Shown here piece by piece: positions 15,468 through 24,056 of a stretch of DNA of 64,000 bases. The position numbers and the translations under genes are program-made. The stretch comes from Candidatus Polarisedimenticolaceae bacterium (GTDB taxonomy: Bacteria; Acidobacteriota; Polarisedimenticolia; Polarisedimenticolales; DASRJG01): positions 1-64,000 of the forward strand of contig DASVAW010000129.1 in NCBI GenBank assembly GCA_036376135.1, read 5' to 3'. The notes under the pieces were generated by a model, which was not told the DNA's origin, did no database searches, and worked only from the letters and a program-made list of their open reading frames with translations. How positions within the stretch are numbered: the first letter of the stretch is position 1; every line of letters starts with the position of its first letter.

Positions 15468-16595
15468 CTAGTCGATGACGCGGATGTTCCGCGCCTCGCA
15501 GATCTCCTTGAGCCGCTTGGGCCACACCGTCGCGCTCACCTCGCCCAGGTGCGCCTTGCGCAGCAGGAGCATCGCCGTGCGCGACTGGCCGATCCCGCCC
15601 CCGATCGACAGCGGGATCTCGTCGTTCAGGATCGCGCGGTGGTAGGGAAGGTCCAGGAAATGCAGCTGCCCCGTGAGCTCGAGCTGCTGGCGGAGCGTCT
15701 CCTTGGTGACGCGGATCCCCATCGACGACAGCTCGTGGCGGCGCTTGGTCACGGGATTCCACACGAGGATGTCCCCGTTCAGGCCGTGCATCGGTCGGCC
15801 GTCCGCCGCGACGGTGGGCGTGCACCAGTCGTCGTAGTCGGCGGCGCGCATCTCGTGCGGGTAGCCGTCCTCGAGGACCCAGCCGATCCCGATGATGAAC
15901 AGCGCGGGGTGCTGCTGGAGGATGCGCGTCTCGCGCTGCTTGCGGGGGAGGTCAGGGTACATGTCGAGCAGTTCCTCGGCGTGCAGGAAGGTCAGCTCGT
16001 CGGGGAGCTCGGGATAACGCGGGTCGCGCAGCTTGGGGAAGATCTCGAGGACGTACTTCTCGGCGCCGCGGAGGACCTTCCAGATCTTCCGTACCGTGTC
16101 CTTGAGGTAGTCGAGATTGCGCTCCCGGGCGGTGATGACCTTCTCCCAGTCCCACTGGTCGACGTAGGCGCTGTGGTCGTGGTCGAGGAAGTAGTCCTTG
16201 CGCACCGCCCGCATGTCGGTGTTGATCCCCTCGCCGACCTCGCACCGGAACTGCTTCAGCGCCATCCGCTTCCACTTCGTCGCGGCCTGGACGACCTGGC
16301 AGTCGAGCCGCTTGTCGAGCCCCAGGCCGCAGGGGAAGTCGATCGGGGTCCGCGAACCGTCGCGGTCGAGGTAGTCGTTGACGCCGCTCTCCTTCGTCAC
16401 GATCAGCGGAACCTCGACCTGGAACAGGTTCAGCTCCTGGCAGAGGTGGTCCTCCACGTAGCGCTTCAGGGCGTGGAGGGCGAGCTGGGTCTCTTTCGGG
16501 TCGAGGAGCGGACGGTAGTCCGTCGGCAGGATCTTCTCGACTTCGTCGTAGGTGGAGATGCCGGGACCGGCGAGATCGTCGACCTTCGTGCTCAT
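15468..16595 (-). CDS. asnA: Aspartate-ammonia ligase (asparagine synthetase A)
   Basis: This 375-residue class II synthetase-like enzyme makes asparagine from aspartate, ammonia and ATP. Diagnostic segments include HSAYVDQWDWEKVI, AADYDDWCTPT, GLNGDILVWNP, ELSSMGIRV and IGGGIGQSRTAMLLL, all close to E. coli AsnA. It is about 45 residues longer than the E. coli enzyme, through N-terminal and central insertions. GGAGG lies 10 bases upstream of the ATG. It stands alone on the minus strand between the terminator hairpin and terC. Confidence 0.95.
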   Translation of the reverse strand: MSTKVDDLAGPGISTYDEVEKILPTDYRPLLDPKETQLALHALKRYVEDHLCQELNLFQVEVPLIVTKESGVNDYLDRDGSRTPIDFPCGLGLDKRLDCQVVQAATKWKRMALKQFRCEVGEGINTDMRAVRKDYFLDHDHSAYVDQWDWEKVITARERNLDYLKDTVRKIWKVLRGAEKYVLEIFPKLRDPRYPELPDELTFLHAEELLDMYPDLPRKQRETRILQQHPALFIIGIGWVLEDGYPHEMRAADYDDWCTPTVAADGRPMHGLNGDILVWNPVTKRRHELSSMGIRVTKETLRQQLELTGQLHFLDLPYHRAILNDEIPLSIGGGIGQSRTAMLLLRKAHLGEVSATVWPKRLKEICEARNIRVID

Positions 16596-16753
16596 GCGCG
16601 CCTTCCCTCCCGAGGGGGAACGGGATTCCCGCCTCGACTGGGGCGTCGGGGGGCCCGGAACGCGCTCGCGGGGCCTCGGGCGCGGCCGATGCGCGGCCGA
16701 CGCCGTTGGGGTGGAACGCTAGCACCGCCGCGGCCGGCGGGATCTAACAACGG

Positions 16754-17488
16754 TCACGGCTCCTTGCGGTGCAGCTTCACCGGGGTCCCGCGCCGAAGGC
16801 GCAGGTTGAGCATCTCGACGAAGATCGAGAAGCCCATCGCGAAATAGACGTACCCCTTCGGAACGTGGACGTCGAACCCCTCGGCGACGAGGCTCATGCC
16901 GATGAGCAGGAGGAAGCTCAGCGCGAGCATCTTCACGGTCGGATGGCGGTCGACGAACCTGCTGATCGCTCCGGCGAAGAGCATCATGATCGCCACGGAG
17001 ATCATGACCGCCAGGATCATCACGGCGAGCTCGCGCGCCATCCCCACCGCGGTGATCACCGAGTCGAGGGAGAAAACGATGTCGAGGAGCGCGATCTGCA
17101 CGAGCACCGCCCCGAACGAGGCGGCGGCGCGCCCGGTGCGCTCGTGTTCCTCCCCCTCGAGCTTGTCGTGGATCTCGAAGGTGCTCTTGGCGAGGAGGAA
17201 CAACCCGCCGAGGACGAGGATCAGGTCCCTCCCCGAGATCGCCTGCCCGAGGACGGTGAAGAGCGGCGCGGTGAGCTTGACGATCCAGGCGAGGGACATC
17301 AGCAGCAGGACGCGCGTCCCCATGGCGAGCAGGAGCCCGAGCCTCCGGGCCCGGGGGCGTTGCGCCTCGGGGAGCTTCCCCGCGAGGATCGAGATGAAGA
17401 TGATGTTGTCGATGCCCAGGACCGTCTCGAGGAGCGTCAGCGTCGCGAGAGCGGCCCAGCTTTCCGGTTGTGCCATCCAGTCGAACAC
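16754..17488 (-). CDS. TerC-family integral membrane protein
   Basis: This 244-residue protein has seven or so membrane segments and the acidic motifs of TerC: TLLETVLGIDNIIFISIL near the N-terminus and LLDIVFSLDSVITAVGM in the middle. The aspartates probably bind a metal. It is closest to the YgdQ/YkoY branch (ending FDVHVPKGYVYFAMGFSIFVE). Members export manganese, sometimes to metallate secreted enzymes. The GTG start (VFDWMAQPESW) is preferred because family members begin this way and GGGGG precedes it. It is divergent from surE. Confidence 0.85.
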   Translation of the reverse strand: MFDWMAQPESWAALATLTLLETVLGIDNIIFISILAGKLPEAQRPRARRLGLLLAMGTRVLLLMSLAWIVKLTAPLFTVLGQAISGRDLILVLGGLFLLAKSTFEIHDKLEGEEHERTGRAAASFGAVLVQIALLDIVFSLDSVITAVGMARELAVMILAVMISVAIMMLFAGAISRFVDRHPTVKMLALSFLLLIGMSLVAEGFDVHVPKGYVYFAMGFSIFVEMLNLRLRRGTPVKLHRKEP

Positions 17489-17542
17489 GGGTGCCCCCTG
17501 TCGAGGCCACGGATTATAGGGGCGTGGCACAATGCGCCGTCC

Positions 17543-18304
17543 GTGAACCGCCGCCCCCTCCTCCTCGCGACCAACGACGACGGCGTCGACGCCCCCGGGC
17601 TCGCCGCGCTCGCCGCAGCCGTGGCCTCCCTCGGGGAGGTCGTGATCGTCGCCCCGGACCGCGAGCGCAGCGGAGCCTCCCATGCCCTGACCCTGTCCCG
17701 GCCGCTTCGGGTCCGCGAGCGTGGCGCGGGGAGGTACGCGGTGGACGGCACGCCCACCGACTGCGTCCACCTGGGGGTCTTCAACCTGACCGGGGGACGG
17801 CTTCCCGATCTCGTGATCTCCGGGATCAACCGCGGACTGAACGTGGGCGACGACGTCACGTATTCGGGAACCGTCGCCGGCGCGATGGAGGGAACGCTCC
17901 TCCACGTTCCGTCGCTGGCCTTCTCGACGCAGCCCGGCGAGGACGGCGAGGCGGACTATCGCGCCGCGGCGGCCTTCGCCGCCGCGCTCGCCGCCGAGGT
18001 CCTCGCGCGCGGGCTCCCCCCCGGGGTCTTTCTGAACGTGAACGTCCCGCGGGCCCCCACGGGGGAGGTCCGCATCACCCGGCAGGGGACGCGGACCTAC
18101 CGCGCGGCCGCCGTCGAGCGGCTCGATCCGTCGGGACGTCCTTACTTCTGGATCGCCGGGGCCGACTCCACCCCAGCGGGGGAGCCCGACGGCGACCACG
18201 TCGCGATCGCCAGCGGCGCGATCTCGGTCAGCCCCCTCCAGGCCGACCTGACGCACGCGCCTTCGCTCGAAGCACTCCTCGGTCGGATGCCTCGCTCGTG
18301 GTGA
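17543..18304 (+). CDS. surE: 5'/3'-nucleotidase SurE
   Basis: This 253-residue metal-dependent phosphatase acts on nucleoside monophosphates and is linked to stationary-phase survival. The metal-binding Asp12-Asp13 lies in ATNDDGVDAPG. The conserved SGINRGLNVGDDVTYSGTVAGAMEG is complete. The GTG start is chosen because it directly precedes the conserved beta strand. A -10-like CACAAT lies 9 bases upstream with no Shine-Dalgarno sequence. The surE-pcm pair is a classic stress-survival operon and overlaps by four bases (GTGA). Confidence 0.94.
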   Translation: MNRRPLLLATNDDGVDAPGLAALAAAVASLGEVVIVAPDRERSGASHALTLSRPLRVRERGAGRYAVDGTPTDCVHLGVFNLTGGRLPDLVISGINRGLNVGDDVTYSGTVAGAMEGTLLHVPSLAFSTQPGEDGEADYRAAAAFAAALAAEVLARGLPPGVFLNVNVPRAPTGEVRITRQGTRTYRAAAVERLDPSGRPYFWIAGADSTPAGEPDGDHVAIASGAISVSPLQADLTHAPSLEALLGRMPRSW

Positions 18305-18966
18305 GCGACGCGCGGATCCGCCGCCAACGACTCGTACGCGACCTCGAAGCGCGGGGGATCACCTCGCGCCCCGTGCTCGACGCGATCGGAGAGATCCCGC
18401 GGGAGCGGTTCGTGGAGGACGCGCTCGGCGCGAAGGCGTACGGCGATTCGGCGCTCCCGATCGGCGAGCACCAGACGATCTCGCAGCCCTGGATCGTCGC
18501 GCGCATGTGCGAGCTGCTCCTTCCCGACGGCCGGGGGAGGGTGCTCGAGATCGGCACCGGCTCCGGCTACCACGCGGCGGTCCTCTCGAAGCTCTTCGAG
18601 CAGGTCTACACCGTGGAGCGCCTCCCCTCGTTGTCCCGCCGCGCTCGGGAGACGGTGCGCGCTCTCGCGATCGAGAACGTCCACTTCAAGATCTTCGACG
18701 GCACCTACGGGTGGAGCGAGTTCGCCCCCTACCGCGCGATCGTGGTCACCGCGGCGGCTCCCGGCCTGCCGCAGCCGCTGCTCGATCAACTCGACGACGG
18801 CGGCCTGCTCGTGCTCCCCGTGGCGGCGCAGCGCCCCCCCGACGGCGGAGAGGGGGACGGGCAGACGCTCGTCCGGGTCGTGCGGCAAGGAGCGCGATTC
18901 GAGCGGGAGGATCACGGCCCGTGCCGCTTCGTTCCCCTGCTCGGAAAGTTCGGGTGGTCGGGTTGA
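18301..18966 (+). CDS. pcm: Protein-L-isoaspartate O-methyltransferase
   Basis: This 221-residue enzyme repairs isoaspartyl residues in aged proteins using SAM. The family signature ALPIGEHQTISQPWIVA is at about residues 51-67. SAM motif I, VLEIGTGSGY, is at 81-90. A GTG one codon upstream is also in frame; the second GTG (18301) is chosen because it gives a four-base overlap with surE. Length and order match the surE-pcm operon of many bacteria. Confidence 0.93.
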   Translation: MSDARIRRQRLVRDLEARGITSRPVLDAIGEIPRERFVEDALGAKAYGDSALPIGEHQTISQPWIVARMCELLLPDGRGRVLEIGTGSGYHAAVLSKLFEQVYTVERLPSLSRRARETVRALAIENVHFKIFDGTYGWSEFAPYRAIVVTAAAPGLPQPLLDQLDDGGLLVLPVAAQRPPDGGEGDGQTLVRVVRQGARFEREDHGPCRFVPLLGKFGWSG

Positions 18967-18974
18967 CGGATTGT

Positions 18975-18983
18975 TGCTAGTAT
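18975..18983 (+). promoter_or_regulatory. Extended -10 promoter of tRNA-Pro (CGG)
   Basis: TGCTAGTAT is an extended -10 element (TGn followed by TAGTAT) ending 18 bases before the tRNA 5' end. No good -35 box sits at the expected spacing. Confidence 0.5.
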
Positions 18984-19001
18984 CCGCCGCGTTTTTCCGG
19001 T

Positions 19002-19078
19002 CGGGGCGTAGCGCAGCCTGGTAGCGCACCTGGTTCGGGACCAGGGGGTCCCGCGTTCAAATCGCGGCGCCCCGACCA
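19002..19078 (+). tRNA. tRNA-Pro (anticodon CGG)
   Basis: This 77-base cloverleaf has acceptor stem CGGGGCG/CGCCCCG, discriminator A and an encoded CCA. The anticodon stem is CCTGG/CCAGG, with loop TTCGGGA and anticodon CGG at 19036-19038. It reads CCG, expected to be a very common proline codon in this GC-rich genome. A T6 run and the palindrome CCCCTCGAGGGG follow directly and may end the transcript. Confidence 0.97.
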
Positions 19079-19128
19079 ACTTTTTTCCCCTCGAGGGGAG
19101 CGGAAAAACGGAAGACGGGGTTCGACGG

Positions 19129-19656
19129 ATGCTGGTCGCCGATCTCAAGCGCATCATCCGCGAGATCCCGGATCACCCCAAGCCGGGGATCCTTTTCTAC
19201 GACCTCACCCCGGTTTTCCGGCATCCCGACGCCCTGCGCTCCGTGGTTTCGCGCATGGTGGAGCGGTACAAGGGGGAGCCGATCGACGTCGTCTGCGGGA
19301 TCGAGGCGCGAGGATTCGTCCTCGCGGCGCCGATCGCCCTCGAGCTCGGGGTCGGACTCGCGCTCGTGCGGAAGGTCGGCAAGCTCCCGTGGGAGAAAGA
19401 GGCCGAGCACTACGCGCTCGAGTACGGGACGGGAACCCTCGAGATGCACCGGGACGCCGTCGCCGCGGGGCAGCGCGTGCTGGTGGTCGACGACCTGCTG
19501 GCGACGGGGGGAACCGCGCAGGCCACCGGCCGGCTCGTGCGACGCCTCGGCGGGGTGGTGCAGGGATACGCATTTCTCGTGGAGCTGGGCTTCCTCGACG
19601 GACGGGCACCGCTGGGCGAGGACGCCAGCGTGTTCAGCCTCATCCACTATGATTGA
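19129..19656 (+). CDS. apt: Adenine phosphoribosyltransferase
   Basis: This 175-residue enzyme converts adenine and PRPP to AMP in purine salvage. The PRPP loop is VLVVDDLLATGGTA at residues 117-130. The adenine-site segment GIEARGFVLAAPIA is at 58-71, and RKVGKLPWEK forms the flexible loop region. Length is typical. It lies between two tRNA genes in the same direction; ribosome binding sequence is weak. Confidence 0.95.
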   Translation: MLVADLKRIIREIPDHPKPGILFYDLTPVFRHPDALRSVVSRMVERYKGEPIDVVCGIEARGFVLAAPIALELGVGLALVRKVGKLPWEKEAEHYALEYGTGTLEMHRDAVAAGQRVLVVDDLLATGGTAQATGRLVRRLGGVVQGYAFLVELGFLDGRAPLGEDASVFSLIHYD

Positions 19657-19666
19657 CCCGTTTCGG

Positions 19667-19744
19667 GGGCCTGTAGCTCAGTACGGATAGAGCAGGAGTT
19701 TCCTAAACTCAAGGTCGCAGGTTCAAGTCCTGCCAGGCCCACCA
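19667..19744 (+). tRNA. tRNA-Arg (anticodon CCT)
   Basis: This 78-base tRNA has acceptor stem GGGCCTG/CAGGCCC, discriminator A and an encoded CCA. The loop TTCCTAA gives anticodon CCT at 19702-19704, reading AGG. The outermost pair of the anticodon stem is a G-A mismatch (19695/19711), leaving four good pairs. The T arm GCAGG/CCTGC is perfect. AGG should be a rare arginine codon here. Confidence 0.93.
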
Positions 19745-19767
19745 CGATCCGGGTGCGGAGCGCGACG

Positions 19768-20460
19768 ATGACGCAGAAGACGTCCCGTAAGGAGTTGCTC
19801 AAGGACGACATGGTCGTCGAGTCCTCCGTCGAAATCGTGGACTGGCTCGAGAAACACAAGCCCCAGATCGTCCGCGGCGCGGCCGCGTTCGCCGCGCTCG
19901 TCGTGATCGTGGCGGCGTGGACGTGGTGGTCGGGGAGCCAGCGCCGGGAAGCCCAGCGCCGGTTCGACGAGGGGATGCGCCTGCTCCGCCCGCAGGCCGC
20001 CCAGGGTGCCCCCGTCGAGCCCAAGCCCGCCGAGGCGCTCGCCGCGTTCGAGACCGCCGCGTCGAAGGGCGGGGACTCCGCCATCGGCCGCGCGGCCCGG
20101 TACTACCACGCGGTTTGCCTGCTGGAGCTCGGCCGTGGAGCCGATGCGGTGCCGCTTTTGGAATCGGTCGTCGGGGCGGCGCGCACCGGAGCGCTGGCCG
20201 ACAGCGCGCGCGCGATGCTCGCGAAGGCCTACGAGGCCTCGGGAGCCGTCGACAAGGCCGAGTCGCTGCTGCGCGAGATCGCCGCCTCCACGGACGGAAC
20301 GTTCCCGCCGGACGTCGCATTGCTGCGCGTGGGCCAGCTGCTCCAGCGCCAGGGGAAGACCGACGAGGCACGCCGGACGTTCCAGGAGGTCGTGACGCGG
20401 TTCCCGCAGGGTTCGGGTGCGGCCGAGGCGAGGGCCTCGCTGACGGCGCTTTCTCAGTAG
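19768..20460 (+). CDS. Membrane-anchored TPR protein (YfgM-like)
   Basis: This 230-residue protein has a short charged cytoplasmic N-terminus, one membrane helix at about residues 35-55 (ending AAWTWWSG) and a periplasmic helical-repeat domain with TPR-like units from about 60. The layout matches YfgM-type proteins, which sit near the Sec translocon and periplasmic chaperones in E. coli. The ATG at 19768 is preferred over a GTG at 19753 because GGAG lies 7 bases upstream. It ends 7 bases inside a convergent gene. Confidence 0.75.
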   Translation: MTQKTSRKELLKDDMVVESSVEIVDWLEKHKPQIVRGAAAFAALVVIVAAWTWWSGSQRREAQRRFDEGMRLLRPQAAQGAPVEPKPAEALAAFETAASKGGDSAIGRAARYYHAVCLLELGRGADAVPLLESVVGAARTGALADSARAMLAKAYEASGAVDKAESLLREIAASTDGTFPPDVALLRVGQLLQRQGKTDEARRTFQEVVTRFPQGSGAAEARASLTALSQ

Positions 20461-21140
20461 CGCCGCCCCTCCTCGTTCCCTGCCTCGTCCTCGGCGACGA
20501 TCTTGTAGAAAACGAGCGGGGTGACGAGCGCCTGGGGATCCCGGTCCTCGAACCACGTCCGGTCGGTCTCTCCCAGCTCGAAGGCGCGGATCGAGAAGAA
20601 GAACGATTTCTTCTGGTAGCGGTACACCTTGTACTTGGCCACGCGCTCGGGCCGGCCTTCCCGGTCCGTGTTCACCGGCGTCCAGCGCAGGTGCACCACC
20701 TGCTCGCGACGGTCGATCCGCATGTCGACCCCCTCCACGTCGGCGGGGGGGACGGCGTCGACCACGAAGGTCCCCTCGTCCTCGGCCTTGACCCAGTCCA
20801 CGCCGTTCCAGGCGTAGGCGCGCCACGACCACGCGCCGTGGCCGAGGGGCTCGCGCGTGCGGAAGGCCCCGCCCCACTCGTCGCCGGCGAGGAGAAACGC
20901 CCAGCCGTTCTCGTCTTTGGTCTGATCGATCGTCCGATCGATCGTGTCGAAGTCGTCCCGGCTCAGCTCGATCTTGAAGCGCATCTTGTGGACGTCGGTG
21001 CCGTCCACGAGGACCTTGAAGACCGGCTTGGGCCCGACCGTCTCTCCGGACGCCGGGAATCCGGCTCGGACCGACTCGAGCACCTGGGCGCTCGCCGCGG
21101 AGCCGAGGAGGAAGGCGGCCAGACACACGACTCGACGCAC
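20454..21140 (-). CDS. Secreted protein with fibronectin III-like fold, unknown function
   Basis: This 228-residue protein has a signal peptide ending ASA before QVLES. The mature part looks like two beta-sandwich units. One has a WSWRAYAWNGVDW stretch (about 105-120); the other has the FnIII-like RVAKYKVYRYQKK and VFYKIVAEDEAGNE ending. It is probably an extracytoplasmic binding or adhesion-type protein. The GTG start at 21140 is chosen because GGAGG sits 5 bases upstream. TATAAA further upstream (21164-21159) may be its -10 box. No partner gene is evident. Confidence 0.65.
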   Translation of the reverse strand: MRRVVCLAAFLLGSAASAQVLESVRAGFPASGETVGPKPVFKVLVDGTDVHKMRFKIELSRDDFDTIDRTIDQTKDENGWAFLLAGDEWGGAFRTREPLGHGAWSWRAYAWNGVDWVKAEDEGTFVVDAVPPADVEGVDMRIDRREQVVHLRWTPVNTDREGRPERVAKYKVYRYQKKSFFFSIRAFELGETDRTWFEDRDPQALVTPLVFYKIVAEDEAGNEEGRRY

Positions 21141-21193
21141 GCGAACCTCCGACCGCAATTTATACGCTCAAGGCCGGGGCGGGGCCACGCGAC

Positions 21194-21625
21194 TCAGAAC
21201 GGGATATCGTCCTCGCCGTACGCGGCACCCGGCTCCGCGACCTCGTCGGCCGCCGCGGGCGCGCCTGCGGAGGCTCCGACGGGGGCGCGGTCCTCGGCGC
21301 GGCCGAGCAGCTGCAGCCGCTGCGCCTTCACTTCCGTGGTGTAGCGCTTGTTCCCGTCCCGATCGGTCCACTCGCGCGTCTGCAGCGAGCCCTCGATGTA
21401 GACCTGGCGTCCCTTTCGGAGGTACTCGGCGGCGATCTCGGCCTGTTTGCCCCAGACCACGATCCGGTGCCACTCGGTCTTTTCCTTCTTCTCGCCGTTC
21501 GGATCGGTCCAGCGCTCGGTCGTCGCCATCGTGAAGTTGGCGACGGGAGAGCCGCCCGGCGTGTACCGGATCTCGGGATCGCGGCCGAGGTTGCCGATGA
21601 GGATGACCTTGTTCACGCTTGCCAT
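21194..21625 (-). CDS. ssb: Single-stranded DNA-binding protein
   Basis: This 143-residue protein has the OB fold at residues 1-110, starting [21 protein letters not shown] and including [22 protein letters not shown] short Ala/Glu linker leads to the acidic tip EDDIPF, which recruits replication and repair proteins. GGAG lies 5 bases before the ATG. It is divergent from murJ and stands apart from ribosomal protein genes that often flank ssb. Confidence 0.95.
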   Translation of the reverse strand: MASVNKVILIGNLGRDPEIRYTPGGSPVANFTMATTERWTDPNGEKKEKTEWHRIVVWGKQAEIAAEYLRKGRQVYIEGSLQTREWTDRDGNKRYTTEVKAQRLQLLGRAEDRAPVGASAGAPAAADEVAEPGAAYGEDDIPF

Positions 21626-21709
21626 GGGAACTCCGGTGGGAGGCGGACGAACGGGACCCGGCGACTCTAACGGCCGCGCCGACGCCGTGTCAAGGCGGCC
21701 ACGCGGCGC

Positions 21710-21738
21710 TTGTGGCGGGGCCGGGGAATCCCGATAAT
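21710..21738 (+). promoter_or_regulatory. Promoter of the murJ operon
   Basis: TTGTGG (21710-21715), a 17-base spacer and GATAAT (21733-21738). Transcription would begin about 12 bases before the murJ ATG. That short leader holds no Shine-Dalgarno sequence. Confidence 0.6.
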
Positions 21739-21756
21739 GCGGCGCCGTTTACCTCG

Positions 21757-23343
21757 ATGAGCGAATCCCGGAGCCTCCTGCGCAGCGCGGGCGCGATGAG
21801 CGCCGCCACCTTCGTGAGCCGCATTCTCGGGCTCGCGCGGGAACAGGCGCAGGCCTATTACTTCGGCGCGGGCTTCGCGACCGACGCCTTCAACGCGGCG
21901 TTCCGCATCCCGAACCTCCTGCGCGACCTCTTCGCCGAGGGGGCCATGTCCTCCGCGTTCGTTCCCACGTTCACCGCGACGCGCGAGCGGGAAGGGGAGG
22001 AGGCCGCATGGCGGCTCGCGAGCCGGACGATCACCGTCCTCGTCGTCGTCCTCGGAGCGTTCACCCTGCTCCTGCTCGCCGGCGCGCCGTGGATCCTGCG
22101 CGTCTACACCCCGGGTTTCGCTCCGGACAAGCTCGCGCTCGCCGCCACGATGACCCGGATCCTCTCCCCGTTCCTGCTGTGCGTCGCCCTCGCGGCGCTC
22201 GCGATGGGGGTGCTCAACACGCTGCGCGTGTTCTTCCTCCCCGCGCTCGCCCCCGCGTGGTTCAACGTGGCCTGCATCGCCGGGATGATCGTGCTTCCGC
22301 CCCTGCTCGTGCCCGCGGGGCTCGACCCGATCCTGTCGCTGGCGATCGGCGCGATGGCGGGGGGGATCCTGCAGTTCGCGGTGCAGCTCCCCACGATGCG
22401 ACGAAGGGGCTTCCGGTTCCGGTGGGAGTTCTCCCCGCGCGATCCGGGGGTGGTTCGGATCGCCGGCCTGATGCTCCCGGCGACCTTCGGTCTCGCGGCG
22501 ACGCAGATCAATCTGCTCGTGGACACCTCCCTCGCGTCCCGGTTCGGCGACGGCCCCATCTCGTGGCTCCAGTGCGCGTTCCGGCTGATCCAGCTCCCGA
22601 TCGGCCTGTTCGGCGTCGCGATCGCGACGGCGAACCTCGCGCGGGTGTCCCGCGACCGGGCCCGCGGCGATCACGAGGCGATGCGGCGCAACCTCGGCGG
22701 GGCGATCCGCGCGGCGGCGCTGCTGACGCTCCCCGCGACCGCGGGGCTCGTGGCGCTGCGGGAGCCGATCATCCGGGTGCTGTTCGAGCACGGGAAGTTC
22801 GACGCGACGGCGACGACGGCCACGGGCGCCGCCCTGCTCTGCTACGCGCTGGGGTTGCACGCGTACGCGGTCACGAAGATCCAGGTCCCGGTCTTCTACG
22901 CCCTCGGGGAGACTCGTGTCCCCGTCGTCTCCTCGGCGATCTCGGTCGCGGCGAAGATCGCCGCGAACTTCGCGCTGATCGCGCTGCTCCCGCACCTGGG
23001 TCTCGATCCCTTCCTCGCGCTCGCCCTCACCACGTCCCTCGCCGCGTGGCTCAACCTGGGCCTGCTGGGTTGGGGAAGCCGCAAGCGCCTGGGCTCGCTC
23101 GCGGGGCTGGGGGTGGTCCCGACGACGCTGAAGATGGCGCTGGTTTCGGTCGTGCTCGGGTTCGCCGCCGCGGGGGTCCACGCGGGACTCGTTTCCGCGT
23201 GGCCCGCGAGCGGGCTCGTGCCGGAGATCGTGCGCCTGGCCGTCGCGAGCTTCGTCGGGGTGGCGATCGCGGTCGGCGGCGCTCTCGCGCTGCGCGTGGA
23301 CGAGGCCCGGGCGCTTCTGGCTAGAATCCGGCGGCGGACATGA
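21757..23343 (+). CDS. murJ: Lipid II flippase MurJ
   Basis: This 528-residue protein has about 14 membrane helices of the MOP superfamily. It begins with the MurJ pattern SAATFVSRILGLAREQ, and then has FNAAFRIPNLLRDLFAEGAMSSAFVP-type sequence with the essential arginines. It flips lipid-linked peptidoglycan precursor across the inner membrane. It heads a long operon and its stop overlaps the ABC ATPase start (ATGA). The short leader without a ribosome site is unusual for such an essential gene. Confidence 0.95.
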   Translation: MSESRSLLRSAGAMSAATFVSRILGLAREQAQAYYFGAGFATDAFNAAFRIPNLLRDLFAEGAMSSAFVPTFTATREREGEEAAWRLASRTITVLVVVLGAFTLLLLAGAPWILRVYTPGFAPDKLALAATMTRILSPFLLCVALAALAMGVLNTLRVFFLPALAPAWFNVACIAGMIVLPPLLVPAGLDPILSLAIGAMAGGILQFAVQLPTMRRRGFRFRWEFSPRDPGVVRIAGLMLPATFGLAATQINLLVDTSLASRFGDGPISWLQCAFRLIQLPIGLFGVAIATANLARVSRDRARGDHEAMRRNLGGAIRAAALLTLPATAGLVALREPIIRVLFEHGKFDATATTATGAALLCYALGLHAYAVTKIQVPVFYALGETRVPVVSSAISVAAKIAANFALIALLPHLGLDPFLALALTTSLAAWLNLGLLGWGSRKRLGSLAGLGVVPTTLKMALVSVVLGFAAAGVHAGLVSAWPASGLVPEIVRLAVASFVGVAIAVGGALALRVDEARALLARIRRRT

Positions 23344-24056
23344 TCGACCTCCAGGGACTCGGAAAACGTTACGGCGACCTCGCCGCGCTCGACGGCGTGA
23401 CCTTCCGCGTGGAGCGCGGGGAGATCGTGGGGTTCCTCGGCCCGAACGGGGCGGGGAAGACGACGACCCTCCGCATCCTCTCCACCTACCTCGTGCCGAG
23501 CGAGGGGAGCGCGTCGGTCGCGGGGTTCGACGTCGTCGACGCCTCCGGGGAAGTGCGCAAGCGCCTCGGATACCTCCCGGAGAACCCGCCCCTCTACCTC
23601 GACCACACGGTGGACGAGTTCCTCGACTTCTGCGCCGCGCTGCGCGGGGTCCCGCGCCGGCGCCGGCGCGACGCCGTGGCGCGCGCCGCCGAGCGGTGCG
23701 GCCTCGCGGCGGTCCGGGGTCGGTTGATCGGGAACCTCTCGAAGGGTTTCCGGCAGCGCGTCGGCCTCGCGCAGGCGCTCGTGCACGAGCCGGAAGTCGT
23801 GATCCTCGACGAGCCGACCGTGGGACTCGACCCGGCGCAGATCGTGGAGATCCGTGAGCTGATCCGAGGCCTGGCCCCGGCGCACACGGTGCTGCTCAGC
23901 TCGCACCTCCTCTCCGAGGTGGCGAAGACGTGCTCGCGCATCGTGGTCGTGCATCGGGGGCGGGTCGTCGGCGACGACACGGTGCAGGGCCTGGGAGCGG
24001 CGGGAAGCCTCGAGGAGACCTTCCTGCGCCTCACCGCGGAGGGACCGGCGGCATGA
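23340..24056 (+). CDS. ABC transporter ATP-binding protein (GldA-like)
   Basis: This 238-residue ATPase has the P-loop GPNGAGKTT at 34-42, signature LSKGFRQRVGLAQAL near 134-148 and Walker B VVILDEPTVGLDP near 151-163. It is closest to the ATPases of CcmA/GldA-type ABC-2 exporters. With the permease, GldG-like and DUF4340 genes downstream it forms the four-gene module seen in many non-gliding bacteria. It overlaps its neighbours by four bases on both sides. The transported substrate is unknown. Confidence 0.9.
   Translation: MIDLQGLGKRYGDLAALDGVTFRVERGEIVGFLGPNGAGKTTTLRILSTYLVPSEGSASVAGFDVVDASGEVRKRLGYLPENPPLYLDHTVDEFLDFCAALRGVPRRRRRDAVARAAERCGLAAVRGRLIGNLSKGFRQRVGLAQALVHEPEVVILDEPTVGLDPAQIVEIRELIRGLAPAHTVLLSSHLLSEVAKTCSRIVVVHRGRVVGDDTVQGLGAAGSLEETFLRLTAEGPAA

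Noticed and set aside
19078-19128. Rho-independent terminator after tRNA-Pro (CGG)
   Set aside because: The palindrome CCCCTCGAGGGG has no loop and the T-run precedes rather than follows it, so it was noted with the tRNA but not called as a terminator.
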